NCBI GenBank assembly: GCA_964472545.1
Contig: CAYYNP010000304.1
Span: 1 to 11,873, forward strand
DNA length: 11,873 nucleotides
DNA from: CAYYNP01 sp964472545
GTDB taxonomy: Bacteria; Planctomycetota; Planctomycetia; Pirellulales; Thermoguttaceae
Direction of reading: 5' to 3'
Shown here piece by piece: positions 1-7,190 of this stretch. A program made the position numbers and the translations under genes. Numbering within the stretch: position 1 is the stretch's first letter; the number at the start of each line of letters is the position of its first letter. The notes beneath the pieces were generated by a model that was not told the origin of the DNA, did no database searches, and saw only the letters and a list, made by a program, of their open reading frames with translations.

Positions 1-67
1 ACTGTTGCTTAGCTGGACCACGGTTTTGTGCCAAACCCGTTGAAACAAAACAGGATCGGACAACCAC

Positions 68-2401
68 GTGCGGATCTACCTGGACGTGGATCAGAACGGG
101 CTGTTCGACACGAACGCCGGCGAGCAGATCGCCGCGGCGGCCAATCCGGACGCCGCCTTCGGCACGGTCGACCTGGCGGCCGGCGAGTCGTATCTTTACG
201 CCGCGGCCCATCACGAGTACGGCGGCGGTTCGCGAATCGAGCCCACCATCCAAGTGCCCGGCGGCACGCGCGAACTCGTCCATCCCGGCGTTCAAGGGGT
301 CTTCACCGTTCCGGTCGACTCGAAGACCACGGTCGACGGCGGTGCGCTGCAAGTCAACGCCGCCCTGACCACCGGCAACGTGCTGGTCGACCACGGCGGC
401 CGGATCGACGTCAACGAAGGTGGCAGCCTTTCGGCCGACACGTTGACGATTACCCGTGGCACGGTCGACACGCACGGCAATCTCGTCCGGCTGACCGGCG
501 GGCTGGAACGGCCCGGCCTCTTGCTCACCGCCACCGCCGGCAGCTTCGGCGTGAGCGGGTCCGACCTGGCCACGGGCATCGACGTGCTCTCGCTCGGCGG
601 CACGGTTCGCCTCAGCGGGCCCCGAGCACCAATCGCCCATTGGGGCTTTGACGAAACCACCGGCGACACGGCGGCCAACTCGGCCGACCCGACCCACGAC
701 GGCACGCTGATCGATATGCCCGCCGACGATTCGCAGTGGGTCGACGTGGGCAAAGTCGGTAACGCCCTGCTGTTCAACGGCACCGGCTACGTCGACGTGC
801 CCGACGGCTACGCCGATTTCACCGGCGGGATCACCGTGGCCGCGTGGGTCTACACGAACGAGTTCAGCGACTGGGGCCGGGTGATCGACTTCGGCAACGG
901 GCAGGGCACCGACAACATCCTGCTCAGCCGCCGCGGCACCAGCAGCAACCTCCGTTGGGACTTCCAAGACACGGCCAGCGGCAACGAGCAAATGAACCTC
1001 GACGGCGTCTTCACGCGTTGGAGTTGGCAGCACTTCGTGGCCACCGGCAGCGACGGGCCGACCAACGGCGCGGTGCAGAAGATCTACCGTGACGGCGAAT
1101 TGCGGGCCACGCGAGAAGGGGCTAGCGTTCCGGCGAACGTGGTGCGGGTCAACAACTACATCGGCAAGAGCAACTGGGATGCGCACGCCCCGTTCAACGG
1201 GATGATGGACGAGTTGATGATCTGGGACCGTGAGTTGACCGAAGCCGAGGTTACCGCCCTGTACACCGCCGGAATTGTCGGCGAGGCAGCCCCCGACTTC
1301 ACGTTGCCGGAACTGTCCGGGGTGGTCAACGGAAACGGCGCGATCGACGGCGACGCCGTCTTCAGCGGCACGCTGGCCCCCAGCGGCCCCGACGGCACCG
1401 GGGCCGGCACGATTAGCCTCGCCGGTGAGTCGATACTCACCCCGGCGGCCACTTACGTCGTGCAACTCGACGGCGCCCAGAACAGCCGGCTGGTCAACTC
1501 GGGTAATTCCGAGTTGGCGTTGGCCGGCACGCTAGAGATCGTCCCCGGTGCGGTCGATCCGGCCGACGAAGGAAGCGCGGTGACCCGCACGATCGTCGAC
1601 ACCGTGGCCGAGGGCGTGATTACCGGCAACTTCGACGCGGTACCGCCTTCGCCGGTGGCGGGCGATCCGATCACCGTCGGCCACCTTGGGTCCGGCGTGT
1701 TCAACTTGGGCCTGAGCTACTTCGAGGCGATCCCGCCGGTCGATCCGCCCAACTATCTGGCCGTCGACGTCGAACTCTACATCGCCGGAGGCGGCGACGC
1801 CAACGCCGACGGCCGCGTCGACGGGCAGGACATCACCAACCTGATCACCAACTTCAGCAGGCCCGGCGATCCGGCCGACCGCACCTGGCTTCGAAGCGAC
1901 ACGGCCGGCGGTCTTAACGGACGCGGCGACGGAAACGTCGACGGCCAGGACATCACCGACCTGATCTCCAACTTCACCGGCGACGCCGGGCCGGCGGCCG
2001 AGGGAACGGCCGCCGCGGTGTACAATCCGGCCACCGGAGAGTTTCGCGTGACGGTCGACGGGGTGCTCAATTGGAGCCTGATCAGCGACGGCCAGTTTGC
2101 CCCCTCGGCGCTGGACGCGCTAGGCGATGTGTTGCCTGCCGGCGGCGCCGCGAACCTGGTCTCAGGCAACGTCAACACCGTCGGCGAGGGGAGTTTCGAC
2201 GGTGCCATCGGCTACGCCGAACTCGATCTCGGTCCGTTGGCCGACGCCGGTACCGACGCCTCCGAGTTCCAACTCGAGTACATCACCACCTTCGGCGGCC
2301 AGCCGCAATTCGGCACGATCCACGTCGTACCGGAACCGAGCACGACGGCTCTGCTGCTGGTGGGGCTCGCCGGTTTGTGGTACGTTCGACGGCGGCGGTA
2401 A
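68..2401 (+). CDS. LamG / dockerin-like / PEP-CTERM surface protein, 5' end uncertain (probably truncated)
   Basis: Large extracellular-type protein of 777 residues as read from a GTG at 68. Residues about 85-185 and 415-500 are Gly/Asn/Asp-rich strands resembling autotransporter-passenger beta repeats (runs such as GNVLVDHGGRIDVNEGG). Residues about 189-400 form a LamG/concanavalin-like domain, opening with IAHWGFDE and ending with MDELMIWDRELTEAEV, which suggests carbohydrate or ligand binding. Two dockerin-like calcium loops follow at about 575-590 and 619-632 (DANADGRVDGQD and DGNVDGQD), each followed by an I-T-[ND]-L-I helix. Residues 754-777 are a PEP-CTERM signal: VPEPST, a hydrophobic helix, then RRRR, the tag processed by exosortase at the inner membrane. 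No signal peptide is present, although PEP-CTERM proteins need one. An in-frame stop lies at 41-43 and the first 60 bases are clearly less GC-rich than the coding part. The gene is therefore probably truncated or frame-disrupted at its 5' end, or starts upstream. Domain calls are firm; the start is not. Confidence 0.85.
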   Translation: MRIYLDVDQNGLFDTNAGEQIAAAANPDAAFGTVDLAAGESYLYAAAHHEYGGGSRIEPTIQVPGGTRELVHPGVQGVFTVPVDSKTTVDGGALQVNAALTTGNVLVDHGGRIDVNEGGSLSADTLTITRGTVDTHGNLVRLTGGLERPGLLLTATAGSFGVSGSDLATGIDVLSLGGTVRLSGPRAPIAHWGFDETTGDTAANSADPTHDGTLIDMPADDSQWVDVGKVGNALLFNGTGYVDVPDGYADFTGGITVAAWVYTNEFSDWGRVIDFGNGQGTDNILLSRRGTSSNLRWDFQDTASGNEQMNLDGVFTRWSWQHFVATGSDGPTNGAVQKIYRDGELRATREGASVPANVVRVNNYIGKSNWDAHAPFNGMMDELMIWDRELTEAEVTALYTAGIVGEAAPDFTLPELSGVVNGNGAIDGDAVFSGTLAPSGPDGTGAGTISLAGESILTPAATYVVQLDGAQNSRLVNSGNSELALAGTLEIVPGAVDPADEGSAVTRTIVDTVAEGVITGNFDAVPPSPVAGDPITVGHLGSGVFNLGLSYFEAIPPVDPPNYLAVDVELYIAGGGDANADGRVDGQDITNLITNFSRPGDPADRTWLRSDTAGGLNGRGDGNVDGQDITDLISNFTGDAGPAAEGTAAAVYNPATGEFRVTVDGVLNWSLISDGQFAPSALDALGDVLPAGGAANLVSGNVNTVGEGSFDGAIGYAELDLGPLADAGTDASEFQLEYITTFGGQPQFGTIHVVPEPSTTALLLVGLAGLWYVRRRR

Positions 2402-2433
2402 GAAGTGGCTTGCCGGTTCGCTGGCGTGTTTCC

Positions 2434-2536
2434 TGGTTCCCATTCTATTCTGGTTCCCAAACTCCGGTCTGGGAACCGGAGGTCCTCACCGGATGTAACG
2501 GACAAACCGCAGTTCCCAAACTGGAGTTTGGGAACC
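2434..2536. repeat. Cluster of GTTCCCAAAC-type palindromic repeats
   Basis: Three related units lie just after the LamG gene. The first is a half unit, TGGTTCCCA at 2434-2442. The second is 2452-2477, with arms GGTTCCCA and TGGGAACC. The third is a perfect palindrome with arms GTTCCCAAAC at 2512-2521 and GTTTGGGAAC at 2526-2535 around a 4-nt centre. Similar intergenic palindromes, often mis-annotated as peptide strings such as VPKLEFGN, are dispersed in planctomycete and cyanobacterial genomes (general knowledge, not checked here). They resemble REP sequences mobilised by RAYT (Y1) transposases. Folded as RNA they could also end or stabilise the upstream transcript, but no T-tract follows. 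Confidence 0.75.
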
Positions 2537-2568
2537 AGGGGGTAAACTGCACCACGACGGAGAACACC

Positions 2569-3849
2569 ATGCATCGGCCGATTCAAACGTCTACGGCGTG
2601 CCGGGCTCTGTTGCTGGGCACGTGCGTTCTCATTGGCGGCACCGTCGGCAATGTCGGCACCGTCGGCGCCGGCGAGCCGCCCCCGCAAACCAAGGCACCG
2701 CCGCATCCAACCGAATTCGCCTTCACGCTCAACAACGGCTACGGCCAGGGGATGAAGTTCCCCACCGACCCGGCCGCCTTCGAGAACCTGTTGGTCAACA
2801 TGAAGCGGGCGGGCTTCAACACGATCTACTGCGTCTATACCGACTGGCGTTTGCAGCTCTGCGAGAAACACGGCGTGAAGATGATGATCGACGTGCTGGC
2901 CTGGCACGCCGACGCGCAGACCGATATCCGCCGCAACGAAGCCCAGCGCGCCGCCGTCGAGGCCATCTGCCGAAAGGTCCGCGGCAACGACGCCGTGTGG
3001 GGCTACAACCTGTGGAACGAAAAGCTCTCGTTCTTCGGGTATCCCGACGGCAAGAGCATCGACGAATACGTCCTGATGCTCAAACGCTGGGACCCCACGC
3101 ACCCGATTTGGATGGGCACGTATCAGGTGATCTACGCCAATGCGCCGAAGTCAAAGCCCGGCGTACACGGCTATTACGACTACCACTGGCAGCGCGGCTT
3201 CCACTGGCACTTCGCAGCGCTACAGTGGTATCGCAACTACGTGCCCAGCCAGGATGGCGTCTTCGGCCGCTGGATGCTCGGCAGCGACTACAACCGAAAC
3301 TCCTACACCCTGAACACGTCCATCCCGTTCGGCCTGAAGACGGTGATCTGGTTCATCGGCGGGCCGTTCGACGCCGAGGGCAATATCGACCCCAAACATC
3401 GCTTCCATCACCTGGTCAGGATCGGCCGGGAAATGCACCCGCTCTACGGCGAGATTGCCAAGATCGGCATGCCGACGGCCGTCTATTCCACGCCCACGAC
3501 GAAGACGCACGAGAACCAGGACAAGGAAACGGACGTGCCGTGGCGGTTGACGCCGTTTCCGGAAGATCACTGGCTGCGCGTAACGCGCGGCGAGGCGGTC
3601 GTCGGCTTCTTCGAGTACGCGGACGGCACCGACGCGGTCTACGTGGCCAATCACAACGCCTTTGCCGCGCAAGAGATGGCCGCGGTCGTCGACGGCCCGG
3701 GGACGGACAAGGCCGCCGTGGAGTCGTTCAACCGGCAGACGGGGCAATGGGAAACGATGGCGAAGAAGGACGGAGCCTACGCATTCCCTCTACGCGCTGC
3801 CGGCGGCGAGTTGCTGCGCGTGACGGGTAGGGCGAAGTCGAAACCGTAG
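2569..3849 (+). CDS. Secreted TIM-barrel, glycoside-hydrolase-like protein
   Basis: 426-residue protein. The ATG at 2569 follows GGAGA at 2559-2563 at good spacing. The same frame is open further upstream, but that stretch translates the palindromic repeats and overlaps the previous gene, so it is not used. Residues 1-34 look like a signal peptide ending near VGA-GE. The body reads like a clan GH-A-type (beta/alpha)8 barrel: GFNTIYCVYTDW near residue 85, VKMMIDVLAW near 105, a conserved-looking Asn-Glu pair in YNLWNEKL (N150, E151) at the strand-4 acid/base position, and GLKTVIWFIGG near 257-265 as strand 8. The C-terminal ~100 residues resemble a beta-sandwich accessory domain. The segment before strand 8, where the nucleophile Glu is expected, reads RWMLGSDYNRN with Asp240 instead. 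Substrate is unknown; beta-linked polysaccharide hydrolysis outside the cytoplasm is an inference. I cannot assign a GH family. Confidence 0.8.
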   Translation: MHRPIQTSTACRALLLGTCVLIGGTVGNVGTVGAGEPPPQTKAPPHPTEFAFTLNNGYGQGMKFPTDPAAFENLLVNMKRAGFNTIYCVYTDWRLQLCEKHGVKMMIDVLAWHADAQTDIRRNEAQRAAVEAICRKVRGNDAVWGYNLWNEKLSFFGYPDGKSIDEYVLMLKRWDPTHPIWMGTYQVIYANAPKSKPGVHGYYDYHWQRGFHWHFAALQWYRNYVPSQDGVFGRWMLGSDYNRNSYTLNTSIPFGLKTVIWFIGGPFDAEGNIDPKHRFHHLVRIGREMHPLYGEIAKIGMPTAVYSTPTTKTHENQDKETDVPWRLTPFPEDHWLRVTRGEAVVGFFEYADGTDAVYVANHNAFAAQEMAAVVDGPGTDKAAVESFNRQTGQWETMAKKDGAYAFPLRAAGGELLRVTGRAKSKP

Positions 3850-3946
3850 CGGGTATTCATTGGCACGTCGACCAGTGCAAGCGCTACCCGGCGCCACGCA
3901 GCCTCAAGAAACGAACCAGGCGGCGCGGGCAGAAGCTCACGCCGCC
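3846..3946. terminator. Possible bidirectional terminator hairpins between convergent genes
   Basis: The 126-bp gap between the converging GH-like and cohesin-like genes holds two hairpins. One has arms GTAGCG (3846-3851) and CGCTAC (3882-3887), with an inner GCAC/GTGC pairing at 3863-3866 and 3875-3878. The other has 7-bp arms GGCGGCG (3919-3925) and CGCCGCC (3940-3946). Neither is followed by a T-tract on either strand, so intrinsic termination is uncertain. Confidence 0.35.
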
Positions 3947-3975
3947 GGGATTCTCATGTGTCGTCGGTGTTCGCG

Positions 3976-4626
3976 CTATCGTCGCCGCCGCCAAAGCAGC
4001 AGCCCCAGTCCGCCGGAAAGCAGCAGCATGTAGGTGGCCGGCTCGGGGATTGTCACGAATCCGTCGCTGATGACCCACGGCACCGGCTGCACGGTGGGCG
4101 AGTTGTCGTCCATCTGGCTGCGGCCGTTGACCGACTGGCTGACTTTGAGCGCCCAGGGACCGTCGGCCGCCGTGAAACCCGTGGCGTCGACCGTGATCAC
4201 GGCCAACAGGCCGTCGGCCACCACGTCAGCGTTGTCGGTGATCACGCCAACCGAGTAGACCTGTGGCACGATCGCCAGATCGCCAAACATGCCCGTGTTG
4301 TTCGGGGCGAACGGTGTGGGACCGAAATCGCCGTCGTTGATCAACTCGACGAAGGTGATTACGGGGCCGTCTTTCGTGCCGCCGGCTTCCGGGCCGCCGT
4401 CGGCGATTTGCACGTTGAACGTCAGGCCGGCCGCGCCGGGAAACGGCGTGCCGGGGTCTGCGGGATCCGGCGCACCCGGAGTCACGAAGATGGGGATCTT
4501 CTGACCTGGCGCAGCGTCAATGATGTGCGATCCCACCTGGGTTTCCGCGGGAATCAGATCTGCCCACGCCGGACATGCTGCGAGCACGAGCATGCACGCG
4601 AAGCCCCCGAGAATTGCACGACACAT
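3976..4626 (-). CDS. Cohesin-like PEP-CTERM surface protein
   Basis: 216-residue exported protein. Residues 1-22 are a signal peptide (basic start, a hydrophobic stretch with LVLAAC, end at AWA-D). Residues about 30-190 read as a beta-sandwich: PGQKIPIFV, then AAGLTFNVQIADGG, then VITFVELI, then DGLLAVITVDATGF and WALKVSQSVNG. This pattern recurs in planctomycete PEP-CTERM proteins and resembles a type-I cohesin fold; the fold assignment is an inference. Residues 193-216 are a PEP-CTERM signal (IPEPATY, hydrophobic helix, RRRR), so exosortase processing is expected. A GAGG lies about 10 nt before the ATG, a modest ribosome site, and a promoter lies at 4696-4724. It converges on the GH-like gene. 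The nearby LamG protein carries dockerin-like loops, so an interaction is possible but unproven. Its specific role is unknown. Confidence 0.85.
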   Translation of the reverse strand: MCRAILGGFACMLVLAACPAWADLIPAETQVGSHIIDAAPGQKIPIFVTPGAPDPADPGTPFPGAAGLTFNVQIADGGPEAGGTKDGPVITFVELINDGDFGPTPFAPNNTGMFGDLAIVPQVYSVGVITDNADVVADGLLAVITVDATGFTAADGPWALKVSQSVNGRSQMDDNSPTVQPVPWVISDGFVTIPEPATYMLLLSGGLGLLLWRRRR

Positions 4627-4695
4627 GGTTTGTCTGCCTCACTAGTTGGGGTTTAGGAGGGACGTATTTTCATGACCGACGCTAAGCTACTAGCT

Positions 4696-4724
4696 AGCCT
4701 AAACGGCATGGTGATTTTTGTCAA
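4696..4724 (-). promoter_or_regulatory. Sigma70-type promoter of the cohesin-like gene
   Basis: On the minus strand a perfect -35 box TTGACA (4724-4719) is followed after 17 nt by TAGGCT (4701-4696), a 3/6 match to the -10 consensus. The predicted start near 4689 leaves a leader of about 60 nt before the ATG at 4626. An 11-bp palindrome AGCTACTAGCT (4685-4695) sits on the predicted start and could be an operator. GGTGATTT/AAATCGCC, with one G-T pair, brackets the -35 region. Confidence 0.5.
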
Positions 4725-4813
4725 CGAAATCGCCGTGCTAAAGTAGCCGTCATGGGCGTTTCCACGCAGCCATAATTGCACAATTAGCATAAACAGAATA
4801 ATCGGACCCGTCA

Positions 4814-5109
4814 ACCCACCCCCCCGAATATCTTTGGGCATTTTCTGCCAACTGCGATGAGCTTTGGGGCGCCGACGGCGCTGTGGCGAAGGGGCGCAGG
4901 ATGGGGGTTATGCCAACCCCTGCTGCGGCTGGCGTCTACCCATTCCCAGAGGTTCCTTCCTACGCCAAGCCCGCTGGAGCAACTCTTCAGACTTGCATTA
5001 CGCAGCCCAAAATGGCTTCCTGTGGCCGGACGGCGGCCCTGTGGCGTCAAATTCTCGCCGTTCGGGGCGGTAGGCTGCTCGGCGAATTGCCCGCGATGTG
5101 GTACTCATT
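4814..5109. other. Intergenic stretch with no convincing gene
   Basis: This part of the 773-bp gap (4627-5399) is open in several frames on both strands, yet no frame gives a recognisable protein and one continues through the palindromic element. It contains a C-run at 4818-4824, a small hairpin with arms GGGGTT (4904-4909) and AACCCC (4915-4920), and two similar short segments (GACGGCG then CTGTGGCG near 4873-4888; GACGGCG, CC, CTGTGGCG near 5031-5047). It may be repeat debris or a decayed gene. I cannot identify it. Confidence 0.4.
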
Positions 5110-5215
5110 CGCCGAACCCGTCAAGAGCCGTTCGTAGTGACCGCATTCATGCGGTCTTTCGCGGGATTCCGCTGCACGGCCCCGATGAATCGGGGCACTA
5201 CGAACGGGTTGGGCG
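5110..5215. repeat. Multi-hairpin palindromic repeat element
   Basis: An outer 11-bp perfect inverted repeat, CGTTCGTAGTG (5129-5139) and CACTACGAACG (5196-5206), encloses three internal hairpins in a row. These are GACCGC/GCGGTC (5139-5144 and 5151-5156, loop ATTCAT), GCGG/CCGC (5161-5164 and 5169-5172, loop GATT) and CCCCGAT/ATCGGGG (5180-5186 and 5189-5195). Together they make a cloverleaf-like layout. The outer arms extend further: CGCCGAACCC (5110-5119) matches the complement of 5206-5215 at 9 of 10 positions, with a 10-nt insertion in the left arm. This is typical of a mobilised REP/BIME-type or MITE-like sequence. No transposase is in the window. Confidence 0.8.
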
Positions 5216-5244
5216 ATTGCTTACCCGCGATGCTGCATAACCCA

Positions 5245-5272
5245 TTGACCGATAAGAGGTTGCATGCATACT
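5245..5272 (+). promoter_or_regulatory. Candidate promoter of the ECF sigma operon
   Basis: TTGACC (5245-5250, 5/6 to the -35 consensus) is followed after 16 nt by CATACT (5267-5272, 4/6 to -10). It lies about 120-130 bp before the sigma factor start. ECF sigma genes often drive their own promoter through a different sequence (an AAC-type -35), and no such box was evident, so this may be a housekeeping promoter. Confidence 0.35.
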
Positions 5273-5399
5273 TAACCTGGTGGCGGCGGCACCCCGCGGC
5301 GGCATCTACGGGCGTCGCACTGTCCACCCCCAATGGGTAGCATGCAGAAAACCGGGCGGTTCGGCCGTGTAGATAGATGAGTGTGCACGAGACGCCACA

Positions 5400-5879
5400 G
5401 TGCAGCATCAGCTCGAGCAGATATATCGAGACCATCGGCAAGGTCTGTTTTCCTTGGCGCTGTCGATCACCCGGTGTTCTGACCTGGCCGAGGACGCCGT
5501 CCACGATGCGATGGTGCGCCTGTGGCGATCCGGTGCACGCCCGAAGGGTGACCGTGTGGCGTACGTGTTCGCTTCGGTTCGCAATTCGGCGTTGGAGATC
5601 GTCCGCCGCCGCCGGCCGAGCCAAGCCATGGAGTCGTTGTTCGTCGATCCGCAGGCCGACCCGGCCGCCGCGGCCGTCGACGCGGAGCAACAGCAGTCGG
5701 CCCGCCAAGCCGTCGAGGCCTTGCCCGACGGCCAGCGGCAGGCCGTGGTGCTGCGGCTGTACGCCGGGTTGACCTTTCAACAGATTGCCGAGACGTTCGC
5801 AGAACCATTGCAGACGGTGGCCAGCCGATACCGCCGAGCTTTGAAGCGAATCAAACAGTCCATTGAGGGACCGACATGA
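5400..5879 (+). CDS. ECF-type RNA polymerase sigma factor
   Basis: 159-residue sigma70-family protein of extracytoplasmic-function size. Region 2 spans about residues 5-72 (QIYRDHRQGLFSLALSIT, then the core-binding helix DLAEDAVHDAMVRLW). Region 4 spans about 100-155 (VEALPDGQRQAVVLRLYAG, then the helix-turn-helix LTFQQIAETFAEPLQTVASRYRRAL, which would read the -35 element). Regions 1 and 3 are absent, as usual for ECFs. The start is a GTG: an in-frame stop lies at 5370-5372 and no ATG precedes region 2. The ribosome site is weak. The stop overlaps the next start (ATGA), so it is translationally coupled to the probable anti-sigma gene. Expected role: directing transcription of an envelope or stress regulon; the target is unknown. 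Confidence 0.92.
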   Translation: MQHQLEQIYRDHRQGLFSLALSITRCSDLAEDAVHDAMVRLWRSGARPKGDRVAYVFASVRNSALEIVRRRRPSQAMESLFVDPQADPAAAAVDAEQQQSARQAVEALPDGQRQAVVLRLYAGLTFQQIAETFAEPLQTVASRYRRALKRIKQSIEGPT

Positions 5880-6391
5880 ATCAAAACGACACGGACAGGA
5901 CTGAAGGGTTGCTGCGAGGGCTGTCGTTGCGGCAACCGCCCGATCGGCTGGACCGGCGCGTTCGCTCGGCGATCGCCGTCCGCCGCATTCGCCGCACGCG
6001 CGTGGCGGTGGTTGCAGCGGCGGCTTCGGCCGTGGCGGCCGGGCTGTTGGTCGTTTTCCTGCTCAACCCCGGCGACGGCAACCCCGACGGCGGGGCCGAA
6101 ACGGCCCACAGCCCCGATGCCGTCGAGCCCGTACCACCACCGCAGCCAGCTCCCCCTACTCCGCCCAAAGAGCCGATAGACGACCCGCCGATGCAGCCGG
6201 TCTACATCGAGCAACTCTGGTCGGCTCCGGCGGCGGGCGAGGTGGTCATTCGCGACGACGCCCCACCGCTGCAGCGCGTGCATCACCAGGTCGTGCGTCA
6301 CGTGCGATGGATCGACGAGCGCAACCAGGTCCGCATCGAATGGAACATCCCCAGCGAACAGGAAGTCCTCGTACCGCTGGAATACAACTGA
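5876..6391 (+). CDS. Single-pass membrane protein, probable atypical anti-sigma factor
   Basis: 171 residues. The ATG at 5876 overlaps the sigma stop in an ATGA arrangement. A basic N-terminal cytoplasmic segment (residues 1-42, with LLRGLSLRQPPDRLDRRV) precedes one hydrophobic helix at about 43-63 (VAVVAAAASAVAAGLLVVFLL). A Pro-rich outer segment follows (PVPPPQPAPPTPPKEP, about 85-105), then a ~65-residue C-terminal part outside. The zinc anti-sigma motif H-x3-C-x2-C is absent. Assignment as the cognate sigma regulator rests on coupling and topology, not on a recognised domain. It could instead be a membrane anchor unrelated to sigma binding. Confidence 0.7.
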   Translation: MNQNDTDRTEGLLRGLSLRQPPDRLDRRVRSAIAVRRIRRTRVAVVAAAASAVAAGLLVVFLLNPGDGNPDGGAETAHSPDAVEPVPPPQPAPPTPPKEPIDDPPMQPVYIEQLWSAPAAGEVVIRDDAPPLQRVHHQVVRHVRWIDERNQVRIEWNIPSEQEVLVPLEYN

Positions 6392-6431
6392 TCGGACGAC
6401 GATCGTTCAACGAGACAATGGAATCGTACCG

Positions 6432-7190
6432 ATGAATACTCACTTGATCCCGGCCGCCGCGATACTCGCCGCCTTGTCCTGTGCGCTATGGTGCGTGCCG
6501 CTTTCGGCTGCCGACGCCGCACAGCCACCGACGCCGACGGCAACACCGACCAAGATCGTACCGTTCTTGGGTATCGCCACGACCGGGGCCAACGCGCAAC
6601 AGCGGCTCGAGGCCAGCCTGCCCGAGGGCGTCGGATTGGGCGTGCAATACGTGTTGCCCGGTTCGCCCGCGGCGACCGCCGGACTGCAGCGCTTCGACGT
6701 GCTCTGCCGCCTCGACGATCAGATCCTCATCAACGATCCCCAGTTTCGCGTGCTGGTCCGCACGCACCGCCCGGGCGACGAGATCCGCTTCACCGTCGTC
6801 CGCGACGGCCAACTGATTTCGGCGACGGTTGCCCTGGGCCAGCGCGAGATTCCCGTGGCCGACGTCCCACCCGACGAACTGGTCCAGTGGCTCATTCGGC
6901 CGTCGCAGCAGCCCGGCGTGGCGGTGGCGCGTGCCGGTTTCTCGGCCAGCTACGAAGACGAGCAACACGTGCTGATTCTCACCGCCGACCAGCGCGGCAA
7001 GGTGTTGGTGGCCAAAGATACCCAGGGCACGACGCTCTTCTCCGGCCCGGTCAACACGGCCGCCGAGCGCGGCGGTCTGTCGGGCGACGTCTTGGCCAAG
7101 CTCGAGCGTCTGGAGTCGCCGCCGAAATCGGCGCCGAAGGTAATCGCCCCGGCTCTGTTGCCTCAGGAAGAATCGTCGCCGACGGAGTAG
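6432..7190 (+). CDS. Exported PDZ-domain protein of the ECF operon
   Basis: 252 residues. Signal peptide at about 1-27 (AAAILAALSCALWCVPLSA). A Thr/Pro linker follows, then a PDZ domain at about 45-137: PFLGIATT, GLGVQYVLPGSPAATAGLQRFDVLCRLDDQ and GDEIRFTVVRDGQ, with the GSPA-x-x-AGL and GD segments typical of the fold. The C-terminal part (about 168-226, including VLVAKDTQG, TLFSGPVNT and AER) resembles a beta-hairpin module I associate with planctomycete sigma-operon PDZ proteins. No protease domain is present, so it is more likely a binder or sensor than an HtrA/DegP enzyme. It lies 40 bp after the anti-sigma-like gene, with GGAA about 9 nt before the ATG. Its 3' end overlaps the converging DUF6807 gene by 28 bp. 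Confidence 0.87.
   Translation: MNTHLIPAAAILAALSCALWCVPLSAADAAQPPTPTATPTKIVPFLGIATTGANAQQRLEASLPEGVGLGVQYVLPGSPAATAGLQRFDVLCRLDDQILINDPQFRVLVRTHRPGDEIRFTVVRDGQLISATVALGQREIPVADVPPDELVQWLIRPSQQPGVAVARAGFSASYEDEQHVLILTADQRGKVLVAKDTQGTTLFSGPVNTAAERGGLSGDVLAKLERLESPPKSAPKVIAPALLPQEESSPTE

Noticed and set aside
28..651. Open frame of 207 codons overlapping the LamG gene
   Set aside because: Arg-rich, low-complexity shadow translation in another frame of a GC-rich gene with clear domains.
2071..2568. Upstream extension of the GH-like gene frame
   Set aside because: It overlaps the LamG gene and translates the palindromic repeats (VPKLEFGN); a ribosome site and signal peptide support the ATG at 2569.
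4857..5240. 127-codon frame, and overlapping frames on both strands, in the large gap
   Set aside because: No recognisable protein; it runs through the multi-hairpin repeat, several frames are equally open, and there is no ribosome site.
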